From assembly GCA_028284665.1 (NCBI GenBank), contig JANQRG010000046.1, positions 1-64,000 of the forward strand: a stretch of 64,000 bases of DNA, given 5' to 3'. The notes under the pieces are model-generated. The model had not been told where the DNA came from. It saw nothing but the letters and a program-made list of their open reading frames with translations, and did no database searches. The stretch comes from Croceivirga sp. Lineage in GTDB: Bacteria > Bacteroidota > Bacteroidia > Flavobacteriales > Flavobacteriaceae. A program made the position numbers and the translations under genes. How positions within the stretch are numbered: the stretch's first letter is position 1; every line of letters begins with the position of its first letter. Below are positions 9,007 through 18,493 of this stretch, piece by piece.

Positions 9007-10674
9007 CTATACACGATACCGGCGTTTTCTTACAATGAATACCACTACCCCCACAAGCACTACGAGCCCCAGGGGCAACCCTAGTGTAACCCATTGCCAG
9101 GTTCCTTTTTCCAATGCGATTTTCTGAGGATCTAACAAGGGAATAGCTACTTTTTTGCTCCGCAATTGGAGTAATCCCGTATCGTCCAAAAGATAGTTGG
9201 TGCAATTGATAAGAAATTCTTTGTTGCCATAAAAGCTGTTGGTCCATTTATCATACCCCAGTTCTAGGGGTCGCCCATTGGTCAATTGATTTTTGATAAT
9301 ATCACCATCGCCAATTACGATCATTTTATTCCCGCTACCTTTTTCCTTAGTGTTTCTCAGTACAACCGGTTTAACACGATTGGTATACACCGATGTAAAG
9401 TCTCCTTCTATCAATACGCCTAAAGGAAACCCGTTGCCAGGCTGATAATCATTTTGACTAGGAAAGGTTTTTAACACTTCCAGGTGTATCGGTTTAGGTG
9501 TTCCCTCTTGTTTTGAAAATGGGGAAGACTGCAGAAGAATCGTTTTTTTGCTGGTGTTGGGTAGGGTGTCAATTGCATTTCCGAACCGTATTTGTACAGC
9601 TTCAATGTTGGCATTCACCGGATGATTCTCCTTTGAGAATACCATTGGATAATACACCCACGGAAGTGGATTATACTCGGTTGCGCTTGCCTCTCCCGTG
9701 GCCAGTACAATAGGAGTGTTGTAAAGGTCATTGAGCAACACCGGGTTAAGACGTATCCCATGTTTGAAGAAGAAGTCGGTTAGGTTCAGATCTCTGGGCA
9801 GTGCCACCGTAGCCCCCTGGGCATTAAACAAACTGTCCAATTCAATAGCTACCTGATCTACTAACCAAAGCGATTTTCCCCCGTGGAGTATAAACTGATC
9901 CAACACATATTTTTCAGCTTCGGTAAAGGCTTCGGTAGGTTTAGCCACCAAGGCGAGATCGAAAGTATTCAGTTGTTCCAGCACTTTGTCCGGTCGCTCA
10001 GCAACTTCGTCCAGGGTTATTGCGCCAATATTGTAGTACTCCCGAATTGTTGAGAGAAAATCCGCCAGGTAACGATCCTCCAATTCCCCATTGCCTTTTA
10101 GCACCGCTATTTTTTTCTTCTGCTCCAGCTTCAATTTCACAAAAGCATCGGTAAAGGCGTACTCAAGATTTTGAACTGAGTTATTGATGCGTTCTTCTGA
10201 AGACGCTCCTAATTTATTTTTCAACAAAGGAACCTTAACGGTCTTGTTTTTATAATTGACCATTGCCCAGGGAAATACCAATTCTTGAGTGGTTTTTCGG
10301 TTGTCTTCTATGGTAACAGTAGCGGGTTTCAGCCCCAACTGTTGTAAATCCAAAATGGTTTGATCCCGTTCCCGGGGGTCTTCCAATGGATTGACAAGGT
10401 TCACTTTGATCTTGGAATTTTTGGCTTGAAATTGTTCTAGCAGTAGTACTGTTTCAGATCGTAAGCGCGAAAATTCCGAAGGCAGTGGCCCATCCAATAA
10501 CACATCAACAATAATAGGGGAGTCAAGGTCGGATAGGGTAGAAAGAGAAGATTGTGAAAGCGTATACCGCTGGTCTTCTGTCAGATCAACGCGGAAGTAA
10601 AGCCTACTGGCTAAGGCGTTCATTGCAATCACAGCAAGTAAGGCTAAAAAAAATTGCACTATCCGCTGTTTCAT
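9007..10674 (-). CDS. gldG: Gliding motility ABC transporter auxiliary protein GldG
   Basis: GldG works with GldF and the ATPase GldA in an ABC-type transporter linked to gliding in Flavobacteria. One N-terminal membrane segment (VQFFLALLAVIAMNALASRLYF) is followed by a large exported region related to GldG/ABC-2 auxiliary domains (RYTLSQSSLSTLSDLDSPI, LVNPLEDPRERD). A C-terminal anchor (VTLGLPLGLVVLVGVVVFIV) precedes a basic end. At 555 residues the size is normal. The start overlaps the gldF stop by four bases, indicating translational coupling. gldA is not in the window. Confidence 0.93.
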   Translation of the reverse strand: MKQRIVQFFLALLAVIAMNALASRLYFRVDLTEDQRYTLSQSSLSTLSDLDSPIIVDVLLDGPLPSEFSRLRSETVLLLEQFQAKNSKIKVNLVNPLEDPRERDQTILDLQQLGLKPATVTIEDNRKTTQELVFPWAMVNYKNKTVKVPLLKNKLGASSEERINNSVQNLEYAFTDAFVKLKLEQKKKIAVLKGNGELEDRYLADFLSTIREYYNIGAITLDEVAERPDKVLEQLNTFDLALVAKPTEAFTEAEKYVLDQFILHGGKSLWLVDQVAIELDSLFNAQGATVALPRDLNLTDFFFKHGIRLNPVLLNDLYNTPIVLATGEASATEYNPLPWVYYPMVFSKENHPVNANIEAVQIRFGNAIDTLPNTSKKTILLQSSPFSKQEGTPKPIHLEVLKTFPSQNDYQPGNGFPLGVLIEGDFTSVYTNRVKPVVLRNTKEKGSGNKMIVIGDGDIIKNQLTNGRPLELGYDKWTNSFYGNKEFLINCTNYLLDDTGLLQLRSKKVAIPLLDPQKIALEKGTWQWVTLGLPLGLVVLVGVVVFIVRKRRYRV

Positions 10675-11405
10675 TTGGTATGTTTTTTTTTGATCCCCAC
10701 CATGGCCAGATAGAGGAAAAATCCGGTAAGCGATAAAAAATAGATGATATCCCGAGAATCCAGGATGCCTTTAGCCACACTGTCAAAATGAACTCTGGCG
10801 CCTAAATTTTTCAAAACCTCTTGAACCCTTCCGTCAAAGAACATTTCAGAAAGCGCATCCGGGATATATAACATGGAGAAGCATAAAAGTGTAGCGAGTA
10901 CAAAGGCAACGATCTGATTATTTGAAAGGGAAGAGCAAAAGATCCCAACGGACGTATATAACCCAATGAGGAAAAGCGTTCCAAAATAAGAACCCATTAT
11001 GACGCCCAGGTCGTAATTAGCCGTTGTCATTCCCAATGCCGATATGGCCGTGATATAAAGTCCGGTTGGAAGCAGTGCTACTACGCAAAGGAAGAAGGCA
11101 CCCAGAAACTTGGCAATGACAATGTTTCTTCTGGCGATAGGCTTGATTACTAAAAGTTCAAGGGTTCCCATTTTCTTTTCTTCAGCAAAACTTCGCATGG
11201 TAATGGCCGGGACTAGAAACAGAAATACCCAGGGCATAAGGAGGAAGAAATTGCTCAGATCCGCAAACCCTGCGGAAAAGATGTTGAAAGTATTGGGGAA
11301 AACCCAGAGAAACAATCCACTAAGGGTCAAAAAAATGATCAGGATCAAATACCCAATAGTAGCGTGGAAGAAAGCGTGTAACTCTTTAATAAAAATCGCG
11401 TACAT
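10671..11405 (-). CDS. gldF: Gliding motility ABC transporter permease GldF
   Basis: An ABC-2 type permease of about 244 residues with six hydrophobic segments. Family landmarks are FHATIGYLILIIFLTLSGLFLWVF near the start and the cytoplasmic loop RSFAEEKKMGTLELLVIKPIARRNIVIAKFLGA. It is first of the gldF-gldG pair (ATGA overlap), five bases downstream of a small monooxygenase-fold gene. In Flavobacterium, loss of GldF or GldG affects gliding; here it supports assignment to a gliding lineage together with the T9SS tail at the left edge. Confidence 0.94.
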   Translation of the reverse strand: MYAIFIKELHAFFHATIGYLILIIFLTLSGLFLWVFPNTFNIFSAGFADLSNFFLLMPWVFLFLVPAITMRSFAEEKKMGTLELLVIKPIARRNIVIAKFLGAFFLCVVALLPTGLYITAISALGMTTANYDLGVIMGSYFGTLFLIGLYTSVGIFCSSLSNNQIVAFVLATLLCFSMLYIPDALSEMFFDGRVQEVLKNLGARVHFDSVAKGILDSRDIIYFLSLTGFFLYLAMVGIKKKHTK

Positions 11406-11409
11406 AAGA

Positions 11410-11706
11410 TCAGGATAAAGCGGCCCTTTTATTTACACTCCATGCTTGTGGTTTTTCCTGGAAAAGCGCTTTTGTTTTCGACCAGACGGTTTTAAAGAAA
11501 TCGGAGTTGCGATAGGCTTCCAAAGCCGCTTCGTTTTCCCAATGGCTATAGGTAAAAAAGATGTTAGGATCTTGCATATCTTGGTAAAGCTCTAAACGGG
11601 AACATCCCTCAAAATTGATAATCTTCTCCTTGGTCTCTTCAAAAATTGCCTCAAAACTAGAAATATTTTCCTGTTTAAATGTCAGCTTTACAATTCGGAT
11701 GAGCAT
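11410..11706 (-). CDS. Antibiotic biosynthesis monooxygenase (ABM/YgiN-like) domain protein
   Basis: A 98-residue single-domain ferredoxin-like fold protein. The pattern MLIRIVKLTFKQENISSFEAIFEE ... FEGCSRLELYQDMQDPNIFFTYSHWENEAALEAYRNSDFF is typical of ABM proteins (quinol monooxygenase, heme-degrading and signalling relatives). No cofactor residues are diagnostic, so the reaction is open. It sits between a SAM-adenosyltransferase family gene (1 base) and gldF (4 bases) on one strand, so co-transcription is expected; a link to gliding is not implied by sequence. Confidence 0.85.
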   Translation of the reverse strand: MLIRIVKLTFKQENISSFEAIFEETKEKIINFEGCSRLELYQDMQDPNIFFTYSHWENEAALEAYRNSDFFKTVWSKTKALFQEKPQAWSVNKRAALS

Positions 11707-11707
11707 A

Positions 11708-12538
11708 TCAACGAAAATTGACGGTTATGGTATCTCTATAATTAAGGCCAATCAGGGAAGCCGCACCGCCAACCGTTTTCAAATCACTTTTATAGATGGC
11801 AAGTTCTAAATATCCGGCAGAATTAAATAGCGCCAGGAAATCGCTGGGACCTTTGCGCTGATTTTTTGGCAAGGTGTAGTCTATGATCTGATTATAGCTT
11901 TCATGTACTGAACCTAAGGTAGCAGTTCTTGCCAGGATTTCAAACTGCCTTCCATTTCTGTAGGCCTCAAACAGACTTCTTTGGATATTGGTGACAACAT
12001 TACCGTAATGATCAATATAGATAACGTTTCCAACTATTGTACTGCCATCATTAGTGATCCTCGGTACAAGATCTTTAACCTCTTTTAATTGTGTAAAAGG
12101 CTTGCCCACTACCTCTGGTTTCCCTCCACGTGCTAAATGACAGGCCACTTTGGTAAACACATCCAACTCCGGAAAAGCCGTGGGTAGTATGTTAGGAATA
12201 TCAATTTCTAAGAGCTTTTCGGGGGTAAGATCGTTGGCGAGCAAGCTAGGTACGCCATTGTTAGCGCTAATGAAATAATGTCCTTCGAGTTGGGTGATGA
12301 TATGTTGGTTTTCGGGAGAAACTTCGGAATCCATGCCAATAATGTGTATGGTTCCTATTGGAAATTCGGAATAGGAATTTTTAAGGACGTACGCACATTC
12401 ATGAATATCAAAAGGCGAAAGATCATGAGATATATCAACAACCGTAGTATCGGATACTTCAGACAAGATCCTTCCCTTAATGGCAGCCACAAAATAGTCC
12501 TTTCGCCCGAAATCAGTGGTTAATGTAATGATTGCCAT
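11708..12538 (-). CDS. SAM hydroxide adenosyltransferase family protein (DUF62)
   Basis: Family enzymes use hydroxide or halide ions to cleave S-adenosylmethionine to adenosine derivatives and methionine. Visible landmarks are the N-terminal ITLTTDFGRKDYFVAAIKG, VVDISHDLSPFDIHECAYVLKNSY, ANNGVPSLL and IYIDHYGNVVTNI. Length is 276 residues. The window does not allow a choice between hydrolase and halogenase; family frequency favours the hydroxide type. It is divergent from phoH with about 120 bases between starts, and heads the run toward gldFG. Confidence 0.92.
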   Translation of the reverse strand: MAIITLTTDFGRKDYFVAAIKGRILSEVSDTTVVDISHDLSPFDIHECAYVLKNSYSEFPIGTIHIIGMDSEVSPENQHIITQLEGHYFISANNGVPSLLANDLTPEKLLEIDIPNILPTAFPELDVFTKVACHLARGGKPEVVGKPFTQLKEVKDLVPRITNDGSTIVGNVIYIDHYGNVVTNIQRSLFEAYRNGRQFEILARTATLGSVHESYNQIIDYTLPKNQRKGPSDFLALFNSAGYLELAIYKSDLKTVGGAASLIGLNYRDTITVNFR

Positions 12539-12661
12539 AAAGTGCTGTTGATATGTTTTCGATCAGCAAAAATGATTTTTTGGTTAAGTTTGTGGTTAAA
12601 ATTACACAAAAAGCGAGAACAAGAAATTCTCGCTGTCCCCACAACCCTTAAATGCTGTTTT

Positions 12662-13621
12662 TTGAACGAATTAATTATTGAGCTTACCGAAATTAGTCCC
12701 AGGGAATTTTTTGGACTTCAGAATGAGAACATTGAGCTGTTAAAAAAGTATTTCCCAAAATTAAAGATCGTCGCTCGCGGAAATAAAATAAAGGTGTATG
12801 GCGATGAAGAAATGCTGGAGGAATTTGATCGTCGATTTGATAAGATCACGGGACACTTTGCCAAATACAACAAACTGGATGAAAATTCAATTGAAAGGTT
12901 GTTGACGAGTAATAGCGAGGACACCTATACTTCTTCTCAGGCCAGTGAAGAGGTCCTGGTCCATGGGGTAAGCGGAAGGTTAATTAAAGCCCAGACCGTA
13001 AATCAACGCAGGATGGTAGATGCTTGCCTGAAAGATGATATGGTTTTTGCCATAGGACCCGCAGGAACGGGAAAAACCTACACAGGTGTAGCCTTGGCGG
13101 TAAAAGCCCTGAAGGAAAAACAAGTGCGCCGGATTATTTTAACCCGACCCGCAGTGGAAGCGGGGGAGAATCTGGGATTTCTTCCCGGAGACCTAAAGGA
13201 AAAACTGGATCCCTATATGCAACCATTGTACGATGCTTTGCGCGATATGATTCCCTCAGAAAAACTGGAAAAGTACATTGAAGACGGCACCATCCAGATT
13301 GCTCCAATGGCATTTATGCGGGGGCGAACATTAGATAATGCTTTTGTTATATTGGATGAGGCCCAAAATACTACTCATGCCCAAATGAAAATGTTCCTGA
13401 CGCGGATGGGGAAAAATGCAAAGTTCCTCCTTACCGGAGACCCCGGTCAAATTGATCTGCCCAGGCGGGTCATTTCAGGATTGAAAGAGGCACTACTTAT
13501 TTTAAAGAACGTTAAAGGCATTAGTATTATTCATTTAGATGATAAAGACGTAATTCGCCATAAATTGGTCAAAAAAGTCATAGACGCGTACAAGAATATC
13601 GAGCATCAAAACCAATTCTAA
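12662..13621 (+). CDS. phoH: PhoH family ATPase
   Basis: A cytoplasmic PhoH-like P-loop ATPase; the family is linked to RNA metabolism and phosphate or stress responses, with no settled activity. Motifs: Walker A GPAGTGKT, Walker B VILDEAQNT, LTGDPGQIDLP, and RPAVEAGENLGFLPGDLKEK. The frame extends to 12542, but homologues begin near LNELIIELTEISPREFFG, and the only nearby start codon is a TTG at 12662, giving about 319 residues. The 40 extra upstream residues look like non-coding leader. purC starts four bases after the stop, so the two are probably an operon. Confidence 0.93.
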   Translation: MNELIIELTEISPREFFGLQNENIELLKKYFPKLKIVARGNKIKVYGDEEMLEEFDRRFDKITGHFAKYNKLDENSIERLLTSNSEDTYTSSQASEEVLVHGVSGRLIKAQTVNQRRMVDACLKDDMVFAIGPAGTGKTYTGVALAVKALKEKQVRRIILTRPAVEAGENLGFLPGDLKEKLDPYMQPLYDALRDMIPSEKLEKYIEDGTIQIAPMAFMRGRTLDNAFVILDEAQNTTHAQMKMFLTRMGKNAKFLLTGDPGQIDLPRRVISGLKEALLILKNVKGISIIHLDDKDVIRHKLVKKVIDAYKNIEHQNQF

Positions 13622-13624
13622 ACT

Positions 13625-14584
13625 ATGGCCAAGCACACTTTGATGCATACCGATTTTCATTTCCCCGGCCAACTTTCCGTCTACAAGGGAAAAGTGAGGG
13701 AAGTGTATACCCTTAAAAACGGCCTGTTGGTAATGGTGGCGACGGACCGTTTATCGGCCTTTGATGTAGTGATGCCAAGAGGGATTCCTTATAAAGGCCA
13801 GATACTTAACCAGATCGCCACAAAAATGATGGAAGCGACCGAACACCTTGTACCCAACTGGTTGCTGGCCACTCCTGATCCCAATGTCGCCATAGGGAAG
13901 GCTTGCGAACCCTTTAAAGTGGAAATGGTGATACGGGGCTACCTATCGGGGCATGCCGCTCGTGAATATACTGCGGGTAAGCGTATGCTGTGTGGGGTTC
14001 CAATGCCGGAAGGGATGCAAGAGAATGATAAGTTTCCGGAGGCGATTATTACCCCGGCCACAAAAGCAGAAGAAGGCGCTCATGACGAGGATATTTCAAA
14101 AGAAGACATTTTGAAAAAGGGTCTGGTATCTCCAGAAGATTACGAGATATTGGAACAGTACACCAAAACCCTGTTTTCTTATGGAACTGAAATCGCGTTA
14201 CAACAGGGGTTATTGTTAGTAGATACAAAATACGAATTTGGTAAAACCAGAGACGGGGAAATCGTTTTGATAGATGAAATTCATACGCCGGACTCTTCGC
14301 GTTATTTCTATGCAGAGGGCTATGAGGAGCGGCAAGCTCGCGGAGAAGCCCAAAAGCAGCTTTCTAAAGAATTTGTACGTCAGTGGCTTATCACCAATGG
14401 CTTCCAGGGGTTGGAAGGGCAACAGGTGCCAGAGATGAGAGATGATTACATCAACTCGGTTTCAGAACGGTATATAGAACTTTATGAAAACATCACCGGC
14501 GAAACATTTATTAAGGCCGATGTTTCTAACATTCATGAACGGATTGGAATGAATGTATTGAAATATCTAAAAAACGCGAATTAA
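13625..14584 (+). CDS. purC: Phosphoribosylaminoimidazole-succinocarboxamide synthase (SAICAR synthase)
   Basis: Catalyses ATP-dependent joining of aspartate to CAIR in purine synthesis. Landmarks: [57 protein letters not shown] and [11 protein letters not shown]. It is 319 residues, the longer form seen in Bacteroidota and yeast-like PurC. It follows phoH by three bases and is probably co-transcribed. Nothing unusual in active-site regions. Confidence 0.97.
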   Translation: MAKHTLMHTDFHFPGQLSVYKGKVREVYTLKNGLLVMVATDRLSAFDVVMPRGIPYKGQILNQIATKMMEATEHLVPNWLLATPDPNVAIGKACEPFKVEMVIRGYLSGHAAREYTAGKRMLCGVPMPEGMQENDKFPEAIITPATKAEEGAHDEDISKEDILKKGLVSPEDYEILEQYTKTLFSYGTEIALQQGLLLVDTKYEFGKTRDGEIVLIDEIHTPDSSRYFYAEGYEERQARGEAQKQLSKEFVRQWLITNGFQGLEGQQVPEMRDDYINSVSERYIELYENITGETFIKADVSNIHERIGMNVLKYLKNAN

Positions 14585-14682
14585 AATTGGCTAGCACCTG
14601 CCCTACTTTTCTAAATTCTTGAGAGGAAAAACCAAGACTTGTTAAACCAAGCCTTCCCATACTTAAACAGTTTTGTATTTAG

Positions 14683-14716
14683 ATGCTAAATTGATATATT
14701 TATGCTAAATAAATAT
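14683..14716 (+). promoter_or_regulatory. Tandem operator-like repeats before the transposase-like regulator
   Basis: Two direct copies of ATGCTAAATnnATAT, at 14683-14697 (nn = TG) and 14702-14716 (nn = AA), start 19 bases apart and end nine bases before the GTG start of the next gene. A third copy lies inverted just after that gene, before the porin operon. The placement is what an autoregulatory operator would show; no binding data. Confidence 0.5.
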
Positions 14717-14724
14717 AGTTAGGT

Positions 14725-15138
14725 GTGAATTCTTGTCCCAACTGCGGTTCTGATAGATTTATCAAGGCAGGTGTCATCAAAAACCGACAACGGTATAAAT
14801 GCAAACAATGCGGTTATTTCTTTACTGTAGGTAAACTTGGCAAGCAAATAGATGACTACTATGTGAACAAAGCGCTACAACTGTATTTAGAGGGCTTGAC
14901 TTATCGGGAGATTGAACGTATCCTGGGGGTGTCCCATGTTTCTGTAATGAATTGGGTGCGTAAGTATAACATTAAGCGACCCCATAATACGAGCTATCAT
15001 CCTACCTATAAAATTCTGAGCCGGGAAGAACTCTCTAAGTACTTTCAAGACCTTAACAACATTGTAGGCGCAGGGGTTCTTGTTACTGAACTGGGCGATA
15101 AATTTATGCTTATAAAATGGGAGCGCTTCCGAGGTTGA
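14725..15138 (+). CDS. Domesticated IS1-type zinc-ribbon/helix-turn-helix protein, putative regulator of the acid-uptake operon
   Basis: A 137-residue protein starting at GTG. Residues 4-31 form a zinc ribbon (CPNCG ... CKQCG) as in IS1 InsA-type proteins. Residues about 50-80 form a helix-turn-helix (GLTYREIERILGVSHVSVMNWVRKY). The C-terminal 50 residues have no DDE catalytic domain, and no terminal inverted repeats are seen around the gene. So it looks like a transposase DNA-binding half reused as a transcription factor. It lies immediately before the porin/DUF4212/symporter operon. Repeats TGCTAAATnnATAT on both sides suggest it regulates itself and that operon (inference). Confidence 0.75.
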   Translation: MNSCPNCGSDRFIKAGVIKNRQRYKCKQCGYFFTVGKLGKQIDDYYVNKALQLYLEGLTYREIERILGVSHVSVMNWVRKYNIKRPHNTSYHPTYKILSREELSKYFQDLNNIVGAGVLVTELGDKFMLIKWERFRG

Positions 15139-15140
15139 AT

Positions 15141-15154
15141 ATATCTATTTAGCA
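15141..15154 (-). promoter_or_regulatory. Third operator-like element, in the porin promoter region
   Basis: On the minus strand this reads TGCTAAATAGATAT, matching 13 of 14 bases with each of the two upstream copies. It starts two bases after the regulator's stop codon and lies about 83 bases before the porin ATG, in AT-rich DNA suited to a promoter. Confidence 0.5.
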
Positions 15155-15236
15155 ATAAAATATATTAACTTTTTTTTCACAATCATTTTTTTAGATGTTC
15201 GTTGAGCATGCAACTAACTGATAAACATCTACTAAA

Positions 15237-16466
15237 ATGAAAAAAATGTTTTATGTATTGGTCCTTGGCCTGGTAGTCATCTCCTTGGGATATTCCCAGG
15301 GAAATACAGAATACACCGGTGGGTACAAGGTCAAGTTTAATGAAGATGGTTCCAAGTATCTTAGGGTTATTGCTTGGGGACAGTTTTGGGCACAATATAG
15401 CGACAACGTCCCGGACGACGTAAGTCAATTGAATTTAAGCGTTCGTAGAGCGCGGTTTCTGACGTTTACACAACTTAATGAAAAGTTCATGATCTTAACC
15501 CACCTGGGTTTGAACTCTTTAAATGGTGAAAATCAGAGTGCCATTGGTACAGGGGCCAACTCGCAACTCTTCTTTCATGATTTTTGGGGGGAATGGTCCT
15601 TTGATAAAAACCATCAGATAGGCGCAGGATTGCACTACTGGAATGGGATTTCACGCTTAAGCAGTGCAAGTACACTGAATTTCATGACTTTAGATAACAA
15701 TCGGCAATCCTGGGCGGTACTGGGGTTATCAGATCAGTTTGCACGCCATATCGGGGTATATGTAAAAGGAAAGTTCGGTAAGTTCTTCTATAACCTTTCC
15801 CTGGATGAGGCTGTGGCCAACAATCTCCAGGAAAATACCGATCCTACTCCGGACGGGCCTGCGGTTTACGCCGGCCGTAGATTACTAGGGTCCAGGGACG
15901 CCGGGAAACTGGTACAGGGGTATTTTTCGTATAATTTTTTGGACGCAGAATCTAATTTTCTCCCCTACAAAGTAGGTACTTATCTGGGTAGCAAAACCGT
16001 ATTCAATATCGGTGCAGGATTTTTGGTACACCCTAACGGTGCTGTTATTGCGGATGCAGCGGGTAACCTGGAGGGAGAGGATGTAAGCATTTTGGCAGTA
16101 GATGCTTTTTACGATGCTCCCCTGGGGCAGGATGGCTCAGCTATAACGGCCTATGCAGTCTTTCAAAATAATGACTACGGACAGGATTTCACGCTGGGGA
16201 CCACCTACGATTCCGGTACAATGCTCTACGGTCACGTAGGCTATTTAATTCCGGGGCAAAAAGATAAAACCCGGTTACAACCGTATGTTTCGTATCAAAC
16301 CCGTTCGGTTGACGCCATAGACGATAATGCCAACCGGTTTGGAATAGGGGGGAACATATTCTTCACAGGACATCACTCTAAATTAAGCTTGGAATACAGC
16401 AACTTTAAATATGGCGACAATGACGGCGTGGGGACGGTGACATTGCAAGCCATGATATATCTATAA
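15237..16466 (+). CDS. Outer-membrane porin of the acid-uptake operon
   Basis: A signal peptide (MKKMFYVLVLGLVVISLGYSQG) precedes about 390 residues of alternating beta-strand sequence with aromatic girdles, ending in an amphipathic strand with a hydrophobic final residue (GTVTLQAMIYL), the signature of a beta-barrel. SVRRARFLTFTQLNEKFMIL is typical of phosphate-selective porin O/P-like proteins, but position before DUF4212 and a sodium:solute symporter argues for a carboxylate substrate. The gene is 10 bases from the next and is probably the first gene of the operon controlled by the element at 15141. Confidence 0.8.
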   Translation: MKKMFYVLVLGLVVISLGYSQGNTEYTGGYKVKFNEDGSKYLRVIAWGQFWAQYSDNVPDDVSQLNLSVRRARFLTFTQLNEKFMILTHLGLNSLNGENQSAIGTGANSQLFFHDFWGEWSFDKNHQIGAGLHYWNGISRLSSASTLNFMTLDNNRQSWAVLGLSDQFARHIGVYVKGKFGKFFYNLSLDEAVANNLQENTDPTPDGPAVYAGRRLLGSRDAGKLVQGYFSYNFLDAESNFLPYKVGTYLGSKTVFNIGAGFLVHPNGAVIADAAGNLEGEDVSILAVDAFYDAPLGQDGSAITAYAVFQNNDYGQDFTLGTTYDSGTMLYGHVGYLIPGQKDKTRLQPYVSYQTRSVDAIDDNANRFGIGGNIFFTGHHSKLSLEYSNFKYGDNDGVGTVTLQAMIYL

Positions 16467-16476
16467 CACCAACATT

Positions 16477-16740
16477 ATGACTGAAAAACAACAAAAGGCT
16501 ACGGCCTATTGGAAAGAAAACCTGAGATACCTGGTCATTTTACTGTCCATATGGTTTCTGGTTTCTTACGGAGCAGGTATCATCTTCAAAGATGCGTTGA
16601 ATGCCATTAGAGTTGGCGGATTTAAACTTGGATTTTGGTTCGCACAGCAAGGATCTATTTACGTTTTCGTGATCTTGATTTTCGTTTACGTGCGACTGAT
16701 GAACAAACTTGACAAAAAATACGGCTACGACGTCGATTAA
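16477..16740 (+). CDS. DUF4212 small subunit of sodium:solute symporter
   Basis: An 87-residue protein with two membrane segments (LVILLSIWFLVSYGAGIIF and WFAQQGSIYVFVILIFVYVRLM). The pattern YWKENLRYL ... GFKLGFWFAQQGSI and the end DKKYGYDVD are typical of DUF4212, which almost always precedes a VC_2705-type symporter, as here (20-base gap). It is thought to be an accessory subunit, comparable to YjcH beside ActP. Confidence 0.92.
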   Translation: MTEKQQKATAYWKENLRYLVILLSIWFLVSYGAGIIFKDALNAIRVGGFKLGFWFAQQGSIYVFVILIFVYVRLMNKLDKKYGYDVD

Positions 16741-16760
16741 CTAACCAAAAAACTACAATT

Positions 16761-18467
16761 ATGAGTGTACAACTTTGGACATATATTTTGGTAGGGATCA
16801 CCTTTGCCCTTTATATCGGGATAGCCATTTGGTCCCGGGCTGGCTCTACCAAAGAATTCTATGTAGCAGGAGGTGGTGTTTCACCATTGGCCAATGGGAT
16901 GGCAACGGCTGCTGACTGGATGTCTGCTGCTTCTTTCATCTCCATGGCTGGGATCATCTCTTTTGCAGGATATGATGGGGCAGTCTATCTGATGGGCTGG
17001 ACGGGAGGATACGTATTACTGGCCTTATTGCTGGCTCCGTATCTCCGGAAGTTTGGAAAATTTACGGTTCCCGATTTTATTGGTGAACGGTACTATTCTA
17101 AAACAGCACGTATTGTGGCGGTTATCTGTGCACTAATTGTTTCTTTTACTTATGTAGCAGGACAAATGCGTGGTGTAGGGATCGTTTTCTCCAGATTCCT
17201 GGAAGTGGATATCAATACCGGAGTGATCATCGGTATGGTGATTGTGTTGTTCTATGCGGTTTTAGGTGGAATGAAAGGGATTACCTATACTCAGGTTGCC
17301 CAGTATTGTGTGCTGATCTTTGCCTTTATGGTTCCGGCTATTTTTATTTCTATTCAAATGACCGGAAACCCTATTCCACAATTGGGTATGGGAGGAACCA
17401 TTTCAGACGGTACTTATCTTTTGGATAAACTGGATGGGTTATCGACCGAGTTGGGTTTTGCAGAGTATACAAATGGTTCAAAAAGCCTGATTGATGTATT
17501 TGCGATAACATTCGCTTTAATGGTAGGTACTGCGGGATTACCACACGTTATTGTCCGTTTCTTCACCGTAAAACGAGTTAAGGATGCCCGAAAATCTGCG
17601 GGGTTAGCATTATTGTTTATCGCTATACTGTATACTACTGCTCCGGCGGTTGCTGTATTTGCAAGAACCAATCTTATCGAAACCGTAAGCGGTAAAGAGT
17701 ACGCTGCTATGCCGGAATGGTTTAAGAATTGGGAGACAACCGGCTTAATAGGTCATGAAGATAAAAATGGAGATGGATTGATCCAATATGTCGCAAATGC
17801 CGAAATAAATGAATTGACAGTGGATCGGGATATCATGGTATTGGCAAATCCCGAAATAGCGAACTTACCCGCCTGGGTAATTGCATTGGTGGCTGCCGGT
17901 GGTCTGGCTGCTGCACTTTCTACTGCTGCGGGGCTCTTGCTGGTTATTTCCTCTTCGGTTTCACATGATTTGATCAAAAATGTGTTCAACCCGGATCTAT
18001 CTGAGAAAGGAGAGCTTTGGACTGCCCGGATTTCTGCAGTTGGTGCTGTCTGTATTGCAGGATACTTTGGTATAAATCCACCTGGTTTTGTTGCTGCCGT
18101 GGTCGCACTTGCATTCGGCCTTGCCGCAGCCTCTTTCTTCCCGGCTATTATACTCGGAATTTTCTACAAGAAAATGAACAGCAAAGGGGCAATTACCGGT
18201 ATGATCGTTGGGATTTCGTTAATGCTTTTCTATATGTTGAAATTTAAGTTTGGAATTTTTGACGGAGGAAAGGAAGCCGTTGGAGGTTTGAAAGGAAGCT
18301 GGTGGTTCGGGATATCCCCAGAAGGGTTTGGAACCATAGCAATGGTAGTGAACTTCCTGGTTGCCCTTGCGGTGAACAAGTTTACCGAAGAGCCGCCTGA
18401 AGATGTACAGGAAATTGTAGAGAATATCAGGATCCCTAGTGGTGCCGGCGAAGCCGTGTCTCACTGA
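16761..18467 (+). CDS. Sodium:solute symporter, VC_2705/ActP-like (probable acetate/short-chain acid permease)
   Basis: A 568-residue SSS-family transporter with about 13 hydrophobic segments. Early landmarks are STKEFYVAGGGVSPLANGMATAADWMSAASFISMAG; later ones are GGMKGITYTQVAQY and LAAALSTAAGLLLVISSSVSHDL. The VC_2705 subfamily is paired with DUF4212 and co-located with acs, the DUF294/CBS protein and the exonuclease in many Proteobacteria; all are present here. It probably brings acetate or propionate into the cell for the synthetases downstream. A rho-independent terminator follows. Confidence 0.92.
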   Translation: MSVQLWTYILVGITFALYIGIAIWSRAGSTKEFYVAGGGVSPLANGMATAADWMSAASFISMAGIISFAGYDGAVYLMGWTGGYVLLALLLAPYLRKFGKFTVPDFIGERYYSKTARIVAVICALIVSFTYVAGQMRGVGIVFSRFLEVDINTGVIIGMVIVLFYAVLGGMKGITYTQVAQYCVLIFAFMVPAIFISIQMTGNPIPQLGMGGTISDGTYLLDKLDGLSTELGFAEYTNGSKSLIDVFAITFALMVGTAGLPHVIVRFFTVKRVKDARKSAGLALLFIAILYTTAPAVAVFARTNLIETVSGKEYAAMPEWFKNWETTGLIGHEDKNGDGLIQYVANAEINELTVDRDIMVLANPEIANLPAWVIALVAAGGLAAALSTAAGLLLVISSSVSHDLIKNVFNPDLSEKGELWTARISAVGAVCIAGYFGINPPGFVAAVVALAFGLAAASFFPAIILGIFYKKMNSKGAITGMIVGISLMLFYMLKFKFGIFDGGKEAVGGLKGSWWFGISPEGFGTIAMVVNFLVALAVNKFTEEPPEDVQEIVENIRIPSGAGEAVSH

Positions 18468-18493
18468 TCTGATTTAGTTGGTTACCTCAAAAG

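Noticed and set aside
12542-12661. Upstream 40 codons of the phoH frame
   Set aside because: No family match; composition resembles leader sequence. The TTG at 12662 fits homologue length.
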